A stretch of 64,000 nucleotides of DNA from Pseudomonas sp. GD03858 (GCF_029840925.1 NZ_JAOCDM010000001.1:124001-188000), one strand, 5' to 3'; counted from the stretch's first letter, positions 36,379 through 46,386 are shown. The notes: generated by a model from the sequence alone, not told the origin. Numbers and translations: made by a program.

Positions 36379-37476
36379 ATGAATGATCGAATCATCGAAC
36401 TGTTCACCGACACCACATTCTTCGGCATTTCCATCCTCAACCTGCTGGTAGCGCTGTGCGTTGCCGTGCTGACGTTCGCGATTGCCAGAGCTGTCATCGG
36501 CCTGTTGATGCGCCGGGTGCAGCGCTGGTCCGAACATGACGGGGCAATGAGTCAGGTGCTGGCCAAGGTACTGGCCGGCACCAGCAATAGCCTGCTGCTG
36601 CTCGCTTCGCTGCTGGTGGGTCTGAGCATGCTGGACCTGCCCGAGCGCTGGTTGGGCCGGGTCAGTAGCTTGTGGTTCGTGGTCGCTGCCCTGCAGATCG
36701 GCCTCTGGGTCAATCGCGCCATCGCGCTGGGCCTGACCCGCTACTTCAGCCGGCACAGCGCCGACGGCCTTTACCAAGGCAGTGCGCTGGCCACGCTTTC
36801 GGCCTGGGGCGCGCGCGTGCTGTTGTGGTCGGTGGTGTTGCTGGCCATGCTGTCCAATCTGGGCGTCAATATCACCGCCTTCGTGGCCAGCCTGGGTGTG
36901 GGCGGTATTGCCGTCGCCCTGGCCGTGCAGAACATTCTGGGTGACCTGTTTGCCTCATTGTCGATTGCCGTCGATAAACCCTTCGAAGTCGGCGACTTCA
37001 TCGTCATCGGCCCACTGGCCGGCACGGTGGAGCACGTGGGGCTGAAGACTACACGCATCCGCAGCCTGGGCGGTGAGCAGATCGTCATGGCCAATGCCAG
37101 CATGATCAGCAGCACGATCCAGAACTACAAGCGCTTGCAGGAACGACGCATCGTGTTCGAGTTCGGCTTGTCGTACGACACGCCCACCGAGGCGGTAAAA
37201 CAGGCGCCCTCCATCGTCGAAGAGGCGATCAAGGCCCAGCAGCAGGTGCGTTTCGACCGCGCTCATTTGCGCGGCTTTGGCAAAGAAGCGCTGGAGTTCG
37301 AATGCGTCTATATCGTGAGAGACCCGGGCTACAACCTCTACATGGATATTCAACAGGCCATCAACTTTCACCTGCTCGAACGCTTTACCCGAATCGGCGC
37401 CAAATTTGCCGTGCCAGTGCGTGCCATCAAGGTTACGGCGATGCCGCCCCCCCTCGTTCAGTCTCAAGCACTGTGA
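36379..37476 (+). CDS. MscS-type mechanosensitive channel
   Basis: 365 residues. Three to four membrane helices in the first 180 residues; the pore-lining helix contains GVNITAFVASLGVGGIAVALAVQN, the usual Gly/Ala-rich TM3 of MscS. The cytoplasmic cage follows (KPFEVGDFIVIG, then the TTRIRSLGGEQIVMANASM signature). It opens under membrane tension to release osmolytes. Preceded by TGGAGG. Monocistronic. Confidence 0.92.
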   Translation: MNDRIIELFTDTTFFGISILNLLVALCVAVLTFAIARAVIGLLMRRVQRWSEHDGAMSQVLAKVLAGTSNSLLLLASLLVGLSMLDLPERWLGRVSSLWFVVAALQIGLWVNRAIALGLTRYFSRHSADGLYQGSALATLSAWGARVLLWSVVLLAMLSNLGVNITAFVASLGVGGIAVALAVQNILGDLFASLSIAVDKPFEVGDFIVIGPLAGTVEHVGLKTTRIRSLGGEQIVMANASMISSTIQNYKRLQERRIVFEFGLSYDTPTEAVKQAPSIVEEAIKAQQQVRFDRAHLRGFGKEALEFECVYIVRDPGYNLYMDIQQAINFHLLERFTRIGAKFAVPVRAIKVTAMPPPLVQSQAL

Positions 37477-37597
37477 CGGCGCGTCGCACTTTGGTCCGTG
37501 CGAGCAGTCTTACCTGTATCTCCGCTCGTCCATTGAAGGCTGTCGAGCCTATAATCGCTGCCACTGCTCACTTTCGGTTCGCACAAGGCTCGTGCCC

Positions 37598-40500
37598 ATG
37601 AAATCGTCCAGCAAGCCCACGCTCGCCTCGCCGCAAAACCCTGCGCTAAGCCCCAGCCATCTGGACTTTCCAGTGGTGGGTATCGGTGCATCGGCCGGCG
37701 GGCTGGAGGCGGTCCAGGCGTTTTTCCAGCACGCCCCCGAAAACTGCGGCATGGCGTTCGTTGTGGTGTTGCACTTGTCGCCGGACCACCAGAGCCAGGC
37801 CGACCGCTTGATCCAGCGCGTCACGCGCATGCCGGTGTGCCAGGTAAGCGAGCCGGTACCGATCGAGCGTGATCACGTCTATGTCATTTCGCCGGCCAAC
37901 CGCCTGTCCACCAATGACGGCTACCTGCGGGTCAGCCCGGCCAGGCGCAGCCGCGGCGACCACGTCGCCATCGACCTGTTCTTCCGCGACCTTGCTGATG
38001 TGCACAAGGACCATGCGTTCTGCGTGATCCTTTCGGGCAGCGGCAGCGATGGCGCAGTGGGCCTGTCGCGCATCAAGGAACAAGGTGGCGTGACCCTTGT
38101 GCAGTCGCCCGATGACGCCCAGTACCCTGACATGCCCAAGGCCGCCATCGCCACCGGCATGGTCGACCTGATCCTTACGGTGGCCGAGATTCCGGGCAAG
38201 CTGGTGGAACTGTGGCGCTCGGCTCAGAAGGTCAAACTGCCGGAAATCGAGGATGACAGCCTCCCGCCGCCGCTAGGCGAACGCTCAGGCGACCCAGCCC
38301 AATCCGACCCGCTCCTCGACGATATCCTCGCCCGGCTGCATGCCAGCACCGGCCACGATTTCCAGCACTACAAGCGCGCGACGGTGCTGCGCCGGCTTGA
38401 ACGTCGCCTGCACGTCACCGCGCAGACCGACCTTGCCGGTTACCGCGACTACCTCGAGCGGCATCCTGAGGAGTCTCGCGCCCTGTTGGCGGACATGCTG
38501 ATCGGGGTCACCAACTTCTTTCGCGACCGGGACGCCTTCGAAGCGTTGCAACAACAGGCGATGCCGGGGCTGGCCAACGACGACAGCGAGGATCCGCAGC
38601 GCGAAATACGCATCTGGTCGGCGGGTTGTTCATCCGGCGAGGAAGCCTACAGCCTGGCGATGATGGCAACCGAACAATTGGCGATGGAGCAGCGCAGTGC
38701 CAAGGTGCAGGTGTTCGCCACCGACCTCGACGAGCGCGCGATCAATGTCGGTCGGCTGGGCGTCTATCCCGATGCCATCGCCACCGATGTGCCCACGGCC
38801 AGGCTGCGTCAGTTCTTCATCAAAGAGGACCAGCATTACCGGGTTCGCAAGGACATCCGCGAAAAAGTCCTGTTCGCCCGCCACAACCTGTTGTCCGATC
38901 CACCGTTCTCTCAGGTGGACCTGGTGGTATGCCGTAACTTGCTCATCTACCTGGACCGGGAAGTGCAACGGGAAATCCTGCGGCTGTTCCACTTCGCCCT
39001 GCGCAAAGGAGGTTACCTGTTCCTGGGCAGTTCGGAATCAGCGGACGTGGCGGCCGACCTGTTCATTGCCGTGGACAAGCGCCATCGCATCTTCCGCGCC
39101 AGGGAAGTGGAGCCGGCGCGCCGCCCGGGGCGGCTTCAGGCGCCCGACACGCAAGCAGTACGCGCCAAACCCAAGCCCCTGCGCAAGCTGTCCTATGCTG
39201 AAATCCATCACCGGGCGTTGTCCAGGCGCACACCGCCCAGCCTGATCGTCGATGGCGATGGCAACATCTTGCACATGAGTGATGGTGTCGGCCGCTTCCT
39301 GCGCCACGCCGGTGGCGAAGTCAGCCCCAGCCTGCTGAACCTGGTACTCACGCCGCTGCGCCCTGCCCTGCGCAGTACCCTGTTGCAAGCTCAGAACACC
39401 GGCCAGCCGATCAGCTCGGGCGCAGTGATCACCACCGTCGACGATCAGCGCGTCGAAGTCCAGGTCCAGGTACAGCCCCACCAGGACGAACCCAGTGGCA
39501 GCGAATGCCTATTGGTGGTTTTCCAGGTTCGCGACGCTGATCCCCACAATCCGCCTGCTATTCAGCAAACCGAAGGCATGGTGTTGAGCACCCTGGAGCG
39601 CGAACTGCAGCGTACCCGTCAGCAGTTGCAGGAAACCATCGAGCAGTCGGACATCTCCAGCCAGGAGCTGATGGCCTCCAACGAAGAAATGCAGGCGATC
39701 AACGAAGAGTTGCGCCTGGCCAGCGAAGAGCTGGAAACCAGCAAGGAAGAGCTGCAATCCATCAACGAAGAATTGCTGACGGTCAACTACGAGCTCAAGA
39801 CCAAGGTCGATGAAACCGACAAGATCAACGACTACCTGAGCAACCTGATCGCCTCCACCCAGATCGCCACCGTGTTTGTCGACCGCAACTTGCACATTCG
39901 CTGGTTCACCCCTGGGGCCACCGCCATTTTCAGCATACTGCCGGTCGACACCGGCCGCTCGCTGCTGGACATCACCCATCGCCTGGAGTACCCAGGCCTG
40001 GCGGACGATGCGCGTGCGGTGATCGAGCGCGAAACCACGATCGAGCGTGAAGTGATTGGGCAGGACCAGCATTGGTACCTGGCGCGCCTTCTGCCTTATC
40101 GGGCCAGCGAGCAGAATGTCGATGGCACCGTGCTGACGTTCATTGATATCACCAAAAGCCGCGCAGCCGAAGAACGCTTGCGCCAAGGGGAGGAGCGCAT
40201 GCGCCTGGTCGCTGAGAGCACCCATGACTTCGCCATCATCCTGCTTGACGAACAGGGCCTGATCATCGATTGGAACACGGGCGCTGCGTTGATCTTCGGC
40301 TACGCCAAGGATGAAGTGATTGGCCAGCACTATGCGCTGATCTTCACCGATCAGGACCGCGAAGATGGCGAACCAGAACGTGAACTGCGTGCCGCGCGCC
40401 TGCATGGCCGCGGCCAGGACGAACGCTGGCATGTGCGCAAGGACGGCAGCCGCTTCTACTGCAGTGGTGAAGTTTCACGCCTCAAGGGCAGCAGCCTGCG

Positions 40501-41707
40501 CGGTTACGTGAAGATTGCCCGTGACCTGACCGGCCACAAGCGCTTGCAGGACGAACAAAGCAAGCGCCTGGCCGAGTCACAAAGCTCCAGCCACATGAAG
40601 GACGAGTTCTTCGCGGTGATGTCCCACGAGCTCAAGCACCCGTTGAACCTGATTCAGCTCAATGCCGATATCTTGCGACGTATACCATCGGTCACAAGTA
40701 CCGGCATGGCGAGCAAAGCGGTCAACGTCATTCGCGAAGCGGTCACCAGCCAGGCGCGGATCATCGATGACTTGCTCGATGTAGCGCGCATCCGCACGGG
40801 CAAACTCAAACTGAAGACCCAGCCAGTCGATTTTTGCGCCGTGCTGCAGGGTATCTGCTCCGTAGCCTGCAACGAGCAGCGAGGGCGCAAAGTTCGGCTG
40901 ACGCTGCCGGCCGATGGCGAACCGGTCTATGTGGAGGCCGACAGCACCCGTGTCGAGCAGATCATCTGGAACCTGCTGAACAACGCACTGAAGTTCAGCC
41001 CTGCCGATGGCGAGATTCTGTTGAGACTTGCTCGCCAGGATGAGCAGGCACGCCTTGAAGTCATTGATCAGGGCATAGGCCTCGCCAAAAACTCCCTGGA
41101 AGATATTTTTGAGCTGTTCAACCAGGCTGCACCCACCGGCCATGGGCGAGAGGGGCTAGGTATTGGCCTTTCCCTGGTTCGTCAATTGGTCGAAGCCCAT
41201 GGCGGCGCGGTCAGCGTAGAGTCTCCCGGAATAGGCCAGGGTTGTACGTTCATCATCACCCTGCCTTTGTGCGCGTACGCCCAGCAACCCCAAGTGCAGG
41301 GCGAAGTGCTGCCCTCAGAAGGTCGGCTGAAAGGGGTTCGTATCCTGTTGGTGGATGACTCGGTCGATGTGCTGGAAGTGATGGAACAATTGCTGTTGAT
41401 GGAAGATGCCGACGTCGATGCCTACAGCGACCCGACACTGGCGCTGCAGTCGGCGGCAGATGCGCGTTACGACGTGATCATTTCCGACATCGGCATGCCT
41501 GGCATGGATGGCCATGCACTGATCCGGGCGCTGCGCGGCCTGGAGCATCTACGCTACATCCCGGCCATCGCGTTGACTGGCTATGGGGCAAGCGCCGACC
41601 AATACAAGTCTCGCCAGTCCGGGTTCGACCGTCACCTGAACAAGCCGGTGGGTTATGACGACCTGATCGACGCGATCGAGCGCCTGAATGGTTCAGCGTC
41701 GGTCTGA
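37598..41707 (+). CDS. CheB-CheR-PAS hybrid histidine kinase with receiver
   Basis: 1369 residues from the ATG at 37598 (upstream codons are non-coding in style). Order: CheB methylesterase (about 15-205, GIGASAGG with Ser32, LSPDHQ, SGSGSDGAVG); CheR methyltransferase (about 225-480, IWSAGCSSGEEAYSLAM, VVCRNLLIYLD); a coiled coil (about 660-745); two PAS-like domains; HisKA with His1010 in SHELKHPLN; HATPase; and a receiver with Asp1297 in SDIGMPGMDG. Such single-chain proteins modify or sense through methylation-like steps. No chemoreceptor or CheA is adjacent. Confidence 0.93.
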   Translation: MKSSSKPTLASPQNPALSPSHLDFPVVGIGASAGGLEAVQAFFQHAPENCGMAFVVVLHLSPDHQSQADRLIQRVTRMPVCQVSEPVPIERDHVYVISPANRLSTNDGYLRVSPARRSRGDHVAIDLFFRDLADVHKDHAFCVILSGSGSDGAVGLSRIKEQGGVTLVQSPDDAQYPDMPKAAIATGMVDLILTVAEIPGKLVELWRSAQKVKLPEIEDDSLPPPLGERSGDPAQSDPLLDDILARLHASTGHDFQHYKRATVLRRLERRLHVTAQTDLAGYRDYLERHPEESRALLADMLIGVTNFFRDRDAFEALQQQAMPGLANDDSEDPQREIRIWSAGCSSGEEAYSLAMMATEQLAMEQRSAKVQVFATDLDERAINVGRLGVYPDAIATDVPTARLRQFFIKEDQHYRVRKDIREKVLFARHNLLSDPPFSQVDLVVCRNLLIYLDREVQREILRLFHFALRKGGYLFLGSSESADVAADLFIAVDKRHRIFRAREVEPARRPGRLQAPDTQAVRAKPKPLRKLSYAEIHHRALSRRTPPSLIVDGDGNILHMSDGVGRFLRHAGGEVSPSLLNLVLTPLRPALRSTLLQAQNTGQPISSGAVITTVDDQRVEVQVQVQPHQDEPSGSECLLVVFQVRDADPHNPPAIQQTEGMVLSTLERELQRTRQQLQETIEQSDISSQELMASNEEMQAINEELRLASEELETSKEELQSINEELLTVNYELKTKVDETDKINDYLSNLIASTQIATVFVDRNLHIRWFTPGATAIFSILPVDTGRSLLDITHRLEYPGLADDARAVIERETTIEREVIGQDQHWYLARLLPYRASEQNVDGTVLTFIDITKSRAAEERLRQGEERMRLVAESTHDFAIILLDEQGLIIDWNTGAALIFGYAKDEVIGQHYALIFTDQDREDGEPERELRAARLHGRGQDERWHVRKDGSRFYCSGEVSRLKGSSLRGYVKIARDLTGHKRLQDEQSKRLAESQSSSHMKDEFFAVMSHELKHPLNLIQLNADILRRIPSVTSTGMASKAVNVIREAVTSQARIIDDLLDVARIRTGKLKLKTQPVDFCAVLQGICSVACNEQRGRKVRLTLPADGEPVYVEADSTRVEQIIWNLLNNALKFSPADGEILLRLARQDEQARLEVIDQGIGLAKNSLEDIFELFNQAAPTGHGREGLGIGLSLVRQLVEAHGGAVSVESPGIGQGCTFIITLPLCAYAQQPQVQGEVLPSEGRLKGVRILLVDDSVDVLEVMEQLLLMEDADVDAYSDPTLALQSAADARYDVIISDIGMPGMDGHALIRALRGLEHLRYIPAIALTGYGASADQYKSRQSGFDRHLNKPVGYDDLIDAIERLNGSASV

Positions 41708-41710
41708 ACA

Positions 41711-41763
41711 AGGGCAGGCAGGCTCTGTGGGGGCGACCCACGCCCCTCAGTGCTTCCTGCCCT
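41711..41763. terminator. Possible bidirectional hairpin between the hybrid kinase and mgtC-like gene
   Basis: Outer arms AGGGCAGG / CCTGCCCT and inner arms GGGGCG / CGCCCC around a 5-base loop. It lies between two converging genes and overlaps the 3' end of the mgtC-like gene. No T-run on the plus strand. Confidence 0.4.
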
Positions 41764-42262
41764 CCTCCTTCTGTTTTTCTTCGTCCTGCCCTTCGAGCTT
41801 GTCCACCAGCAAGGGCATCGTGCCCAGCACCAACAGCGCCAGCACCGTGCTGACCAGCGCCGTGGCTTCGCGTCCCATCCCCGCTGCAGTACCGATGGCT
41901 GCCGTCATCCATAGCCCCGCCGCTGTGGTCAGGCCTTTGACATGACTGGTGTCCTGGCCATTGCCTTTGAGAATGGTGCCCGCGCCCAGAAAGCCGATAC
42001 CGGCGACGATACCCTGAATCACCCGGCTGAGCGCCTGCGCATCGGCACCTGCCATGCTCGGTGCCAGCACGAACAGCGCCGCACCCAGCGAAACCAGCAT
42101 GTGCGTGCGCACCCCAGCAGATTTGCCCTTGTGCTCGCGCTCGAAGCCCAGTACCGCGCCCAGTACGGCAGCCATCACGAGGCGTACAAGAATCCGCACG
42201 ACCTCACGCACATCGCCGATATCGGCGAATTCGGCCTGGATTGTTTGCCAGATCAGATCCAT
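41747..42262 (-). CDS. MgtC/SapB family membrane protein
   Basis: 171 residues with the MgtC signature: GAVLGFEREHKGKSAGVRTHMLVSLGAALFV, four to five helices, then GAGTILKG and LTTAAGLW. These inner-membrane proteins help growth at low Mg and intracellular survival by affecting membrane potential or ATP. The C-terminal soluble domain found in Salmonella MgtC is missing, so it is a short SapB-like form. Weak ribosome site. Confidence 0.9.
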   Translation of the reverse strand: MDLIWQTIQAEFADIGDVREVVRILVRLVMAAVLGAVLGFEREHKGKSAGVRTHMLVSLGAALFVLAPSMAGADAQALSRVIQGIVAGIGFLGAGTILKGNGQDTSHVKGLTTAAGLWMTAAIGTAAGMGREATALVSTVLALLVLGTMPLLVDKLEGQDEEKQKEEGRKH

Positions 42263-42818
42263 GGATGGGGTCCGGGCCGTTTACACGTTCGGCTTCTGCT
42301 GGCGCGTACGCGGATAGGCGTTTTCATGATCTCGATGGGCATGGCCGGGTCTTCCGGAGGCAGTTACAGTGTGTGACTGCGAGCACTGCACGTTTGCTGC
42401 ATCGAACGCTCAAGTGGTCGCCTCTGCAATTGACGATCAGCATCAAGTTTTCGCCGTAGATGTTCTCGGCGCGTGCTGTGCTGTCGTTAAGGCATTCAGA
42501 CCCAATTGACGGCCATCCGCAGCCGCTTCAGTCGACTCCATGTCCCACCACTGGTCGCAAATAGCGAACGGCTGGTTATGCTGACCACTCTCCTATTCTG
42601 AGCGCCGCAGAACACGTCCAGGCTGTCGTAGCTTAGTGTCCTATTCCGTCGCTCGCTGTCCCGCCCGTTTCTCGTACGAGCCTTGCTGAATGCTCGCGGG
42701 ATATCGCGCGGTTAAAAAACGTCAGATGACGCCGACATTCCCGCCGTCGTCGCTCGAGCAGCCTTGAACCAATAGTCGAGAGGCTCTACTGCCTGTGGCC
42801 TCTGGCCAGGAGCGTACT
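42263..42818. other. Gene-poor stretch
   Basis: About 556 bases between mgtC-like and PRC-barrel genes. No convincing ORF on either strand; open frames are short and without ribosome sites. It likely contains the PRC-barrel promoter. No repeat shared with the rest of the window was seen here. Confidence 0.4.
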
Positions 42819-43253
42819 ATGAACTTCGAAGAACGCGACAAGTACGGTATGTACAAGGGACGGACCGATTTCACTGCCGAGGGAGACCGCGGCCCGGGGC
42901 CGCGGCTGATGGGCGCGGATACCCTCATCGGCAACGACGTGTATAACACGCAAAACGAAGACTTGGGTGACATCAAGGAAATCATGCTGGACACCGCCAG
43001 CGGCAAGGTTGCCTACGCTGTACTGTCGTTTGGCGGTTTCCTGGGGATGGGTGAAAAGCTGTTCGCCGTACCGTGGGCTGCTTTGCGCCTGGATACGGTG
43101 AACAAGCGCTTCGTCCTTGATGCCGACAAGGACCGCCTGAAGAACGCCCCAGGCTTCGATAAGGACAACTGGCCAAACATGAGCGATCCGACTTGGGGCA
43201 GAGGTATCCACGACTACTACGGCACCACGTGGGAAAGCGATCCCCGGCTGTGA
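42819..43253 (+). CDS. PRC-barrel domain protein
   Basis: 144 residues starting at the ATG behind AGGAG; the open frame begins eight codons earlier. A single PRC-barrel: LIGNDVYNTQNEDLGDIKEIMLDTASGKVAYAVLSFGGFLG, then KLFAVPWAALRL. Cytoplasmic beta-barrel scaffold, seen in stress-induced small proteins across Pseudomonas. No other domain. Confidence 0.88.
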   Translation: MNFEERDKYGMYKGRTDFTAEGDRGPGPRLMGADTLIGNDVYNTQNEDLGDIKEIMLDTASGKVAYAVLSFGGFLGMGEKLFAVPWAALRLDTVNKRFVLDADKDRLKNAPGFDKDNWPNMSDPTWGRGIHDYYGTTWESDPRL

Positions 43254-43310
43254 TGGGCCCTGCTTGGCTGGGCTCCCGGCCAAGCCTATCCTGAGCAAGA
43301 GGGTCGTGAC

Positions 43311-43343
43311 AGGCGGCTTTGGGTCGATAGCAGCCCTTCGCGA
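43311..43343 (+). repeat. Dispersed intergenic repeat, copy 1
   Basis: Contains the 12-base core TGGGTCGATAGC at 43320-43331 and the wider match at 43316-43343, 25 of 28 bases identical to copy 2. No ORF. Lies upstream of chrB. Confidence 0.65.
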
Positions 43344-43529
43344 GTGGCCGCTGACGACCCATAGCGGTCGACCGCCGAGACAAAGAGGTTGGCTCCAGCA
43401 GCTTGCGAATACCGAAGAGGAACTGGTCAACGCGACTAGATGCTGTTCAGCACGCTCAATAAATACCGTTGCATTTGGCTAGATCTGGATTAATGTAGAG
43501 ATAGATACGTTTTATGTTGAGTCTTCTAC

Positions 43530-44471
43530 ATGATCTATTGGTCGCTATTGATCCTTGGGCTGCCGACGGCCAACGCCACCGAGCGTATGCGCGCCTGGAG
43601 AACCCTGAAGGCCTCTGGTGCAGCTGTGCTGCGGGATGGTGTGTACCTGTTGCCGGAAAAGAGCGCGGGCCGCGAAACGTTCAAAGCAGTGGAGCGAGAT
43701 GTGCTGGCCATCAACGGCACAGCATTTCTGCTATCGCTGCCTGAACGCGAGGAGCGCTTCAGCGGGCTATTTGACAGACGCGATGAGTACGCCAAGCTCA
43801 TGGAGGAAATTGCAGGCTGCCGAGCTGACCTGTCCCCGGATGATGCGCTGCAGACAGCCCGGCAGGTACGCAAGCTCAGGAAGGCCTTCGGCCAGTTGGC
43901 GGCGATCGACTTCTTCCCAGGCGTGCTCAAGAACCAAGCCGACTCGGCCCTGCAGGAGCTTGAGACCGCGATTAGCCGTGCACTGTCCGCCGATGAGCCG
44001 AGTGCACATGATGAGGCCATCAACCAGCTGGAGCGCAGCGAATACCAAGGTCGCCGATGGGCAACGCGAAAACGCCCCTGGGTGGATCGGTTGGCCTGTG
44101 CCTGGCTAATCCGTCGCTTCATCGATGCCGACGCCGAATTCATTTGGTTGGACAGTCCCAGCGACTGCCCAAGCGATGCACTCGGCTTTGATTTTGATGG
44201 GGCCAGGTTCAGCCACGTCGGCCAGCGGGTTTCATTCGAAAATCTCATTGAGAGCTTTGCCGTTCAGCAGCGAGGTCTGACACGCCTGGCAGACGTCATC
44301 CACTACCTGGATGTAGGGGGCAACCAGCCTTCCGAAGCACCAGGTATCGAGCGTGTCCTCGCCGGCTTGAGAGAGAGCATTGGTGATGACGATCAACTGA
44401 CAATGGTCGCCGGAGGCATCTTCGATGGCCTGCTGACGGCTTTCGCAAGTGAGGAAGCCCAAAATGGTTGA
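43530..44471 (+). CDS. chrB: Chromate resistance protein ChrB
   Basis: 313 residues. N-terminal domain MIYWSLLILGLPTANATERMRAWRTLKASG, then a C-terminal ChrB domain with RPWVDRLACAWLIRRFIDADAEFIWL and the DFDGARFSH motif. ChrB binds chromate and acts as a sensor or regulator for chrA, and in some strains helps reduction. It overlaps the chrA start by eight bases, a two-gene operon. The start has no strong ribosome site. Confidence 0.9.
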   Translation: MIYWSLLILGLPTANATERMRAWRTLKASGAAVLRDGVYLLPEKSAGRETFKAVERDVLAINGTAFLLSLPEREERFSGLFDRRDEYAKLMEEIAGCRADLSPDDALQTARQVRKLRKAFGQLAAIDFFPGVLKNQADSALQELETAISRALSADEPSAHDEAINQLERSEYQGRRWATRKRPWVDRLACAWLIRRFIDADAEFIWLDSPSDCPSDALGFDFDGARFSHVGQRVSFENLIESFAVQQRGLTRLADVIHYLDVGGNQPSEAPGIERVLAGLRESIGDDDQLTMVAGGIFDGLLTAFASEEAQNG

Positions 44472-45834
44472 TACCACCTCCGCGGTGAGCGAGCAGCCAC
44501 CATCGCAAGCAACTCAGCAACCGATCGGCCTCTATGAAGCCTTCCTGTTCTGGCTCAAGTTGGGATTCATCAGCTTTGGCGGGCCCGCCGGGCAAATCTC
44601 GATCATGCATCAGGAACTGGTTGAGCGCCGGCGGTGGATTAGTGAGAAGCGATTTCTGCACGCGCTGAACTACTGCATGTTGCTGCCTGGTCCTGAAGCT
44701 CAGCAGCTCGCGACGTACATCGGCTGGCTCATGCACCGCACCTGGGGCGGGGTGATTGCTGGCGCATTATTCGTGCTGCCTTCGCTGTTCATCCTGATCG
44801 GTTTGTCCTGGGTCTACGTCGCCTTTGGCGAGGTACCGGTAGTCGCGGGGATCTTTTATGGCATCAAGCCAGCGGTCACGGCCATTGTCGTCCATGCCGC
44901 CCACCGGATTGGCTCGCGAGCCCTGAAGAATGGCTGGCTGTGGACCATGGCTGGTGCTTCGTTCGTGGCCATCTTCGCCCTCAACGTGCCGTTCCCGCTG
45001 ATCGTGCTGGTGGTTGCCATCATCGGCTATGTGGGTGGGCGCTTTGCCCCAGGCAAGTTCGTGATCGGTGGCAGTCATGGAGCCGCAAAGAGCAACTATG
45101 GCCCGGCACTGATTGATGACGACACTCCGGCCCCTGAGCATGCCCGCTTCAGTTGGGGTCACTTATTGCGCTTGCTGCTGGTCGGTGCTGCGCTCTGGGT
45201 CCTGCCCATGGGGCTGCTGACGCTGTCGTTTGGCTGGGGAGCAACCCTGACGCAGATGGGCTGGTTCTTCACCAAGGCCGCACTGCTGACCTTTGGTGGT
45301 GCTTACGCGGTGCTGCCCTATGTCTACCAGGGCGCGGTCGGGCACTACGGCTGGCTGACGCCGACCCAAATGATCGATGGCCTCGCCTTGGGGGAAACCA
45401 CGCCCGGACCACTGATCATGGTGGTCGCCTTCGTCGGCTTCGTGGGGGGGTATGTGCATCCGATGTTCGGTGTGGAACACCCATTCCTTGCCGGCGCAGT
45501 CGCGGCGAGCCTCGTCACCTGGTTCACCTTCCTGCCGTCGTTCATCTTCATCCTTGCTGGCGGCCCCGTGGTGGAGTCAACTCACAACGAGATGAAATTC
45601 ACCGCACCGCTGACAGGCATCACCGCCGCTGTGGTGGGGGTAATTCTGAACCTCGCCATGTTCTTCGGCTACCACGTGCTCTGGCCAAAAGGCTTCAGTG
45701 GGACGTTTGATTGGCCTTCAGCGGTGATCGCGGTTGCTGCAGCAGTTGCCATGTTCCGCTTCAAGCGCGGTGTGATACAGGTGCTGTTTGTCTGCGCACT
45801 GGCCGGCTTGGCAGTTCACATGTTGCGTGTATGA
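44464..45834 (+). CDS. chrA: Chromate efflux transporter ChrA
   Basis: 456 residues from the ATG overlapping the chrB stop. Two homologous halves of the CHR family: FWLKLGFISFGGPAGQISIMHQELVERRRW and GWFFTKAALLTFGGAYAVLPYV, each followed by LPGPEAQQ or GETTPGPLI. Long enough to be the bidomain form. It exports chromate using the proton or sodium gradient. Inner membrane, about 10 helices. Confidence 0.93.
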   Translation: MVDTTSAVSEQPPSQATQQPIGLYEAFLFWLKLGFISFGGPAGQISIMHQELVERRRWISEKRFLHALNYCMLLPGPEAQQLATYIGWLMHRTWGGVIAGALFVLPSLFILIGLSWVYVAFGEVPVVAGIFYGIKPAVTAIVVHAAHRIGSRALKNGWLWTMAGASFVAIFALNVPFPLIVLVVAIIGYVGGRFAPGKFVIGGSHGAAKSNYGPALIDDDTPAPEHARFSWGHLLRLLLVGAALWVLPMGLLTLSFGWGATLTQMGWFFTKAALLTFGGAYAVLPYVYQGAVGHYGWLTPTQMIDGLALGETTPGPLIMVVAFVGFVGGYVHPMFGVEHPFLAGAVAASLVTWFTFLPSFIFILAGGPVVESTHNEMKFTAPLTGITAAVVGVILNLAMFFGYHVLWPKGFSGTFDWPSAVIAVAAAVAMFRFKRGVIQVLFVCALAGLAVHMLRV

Positions 45835-45950
45835 AACCAGATGATATGCCCGACAGTTCAGCACTTTGGGTCGGTCGCGGCTTCTTCTAACGACGTCCAC
45901 AGGCCGCGCCTATGTGCTTTATCACGTTGGAGATAAGCTGCCGCTCACCA

Positions 45951-45984
45951 GTGTCCGCTTTGGGTCGATAGCGGTCATTCGCGA
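45951..45984 (+). repeat. Dispersed intergenic repeat, copy 2
   Basis: Core TGGGTCGATAGC at 45961-45972; the 28-base stretch 45957-45984 is 25/28 identical to copy 1, preceded by GTGTCC. No ORF. Confidence 0.65.
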
Positions 45985-46050
45985 CGTGGCAGATCCCTAA
46001 TAACGGACCGTGTTCTGTGCTCAAATGCCAAGATGTCCGCCTAATGTCTC

Positions 46051-46076
46051 ACCGCTCTGGGTCGATAGCAGCCGTG
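46051..46076 (+). repeat. Dispersed intergenic repeat, copy 3 (short)
   Basis: Core TGGGTCGATAGC at 46058-46069 with CTC before and AGCC after. The right half of the motif is lost. About 90 bases from copy 2. Confidence 0.55.
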
Positions 46077-46386
46077 TGAAAAAATTTCCATACGGACGCG
46101 GCACTGTCCTGCTTTCGACCACACCGCCATGGAGTTACACTGAAATCCAAGCTGCACCATCTCGACAGCTGTCAGAAATCGCCATTCTCGATCGTGCATC
46201 CTGCTGGGGGTATCGCGGGTATTTTTGGGGGTACATTTCTGCTTTTTGGAGCCAGAAATGCCGTTCCAGAGGCCTTTCCAAATGTTCTTTGGCGACCCTG
46301 AGAGTCTTTGATATTCCAGTAGTTCCGCTAGGGCCATGGCCCATCCCAGGCACCACTCCGGGACCGGCCTGCTTGACAGACTTGCG

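Larger units (their letters stand above)
45835..46386. other. Gene-poor stretch with repeats
   Basis: About 550 bases with no convincing gene. Contains repeat copies 2 and 3 (below) and an unusual TACCCC/GGGGTA-rich motif at 46205-46232. Open frames on both strands look like shadows. Confidence 0.5.

Noticed and set aside
42540..42600. Short minus-strand peptide with Trp-Trp-Asp in the gap before the PRC-barrel gene
   Set aside because: No start codon at proper distance from the G-rich stretch; too short to support.
43430..43529. Possible promoter or ChrB operator ahead of chrB
   Set aside because: Some -35/-10-like bases but spacing and match too weak to state.
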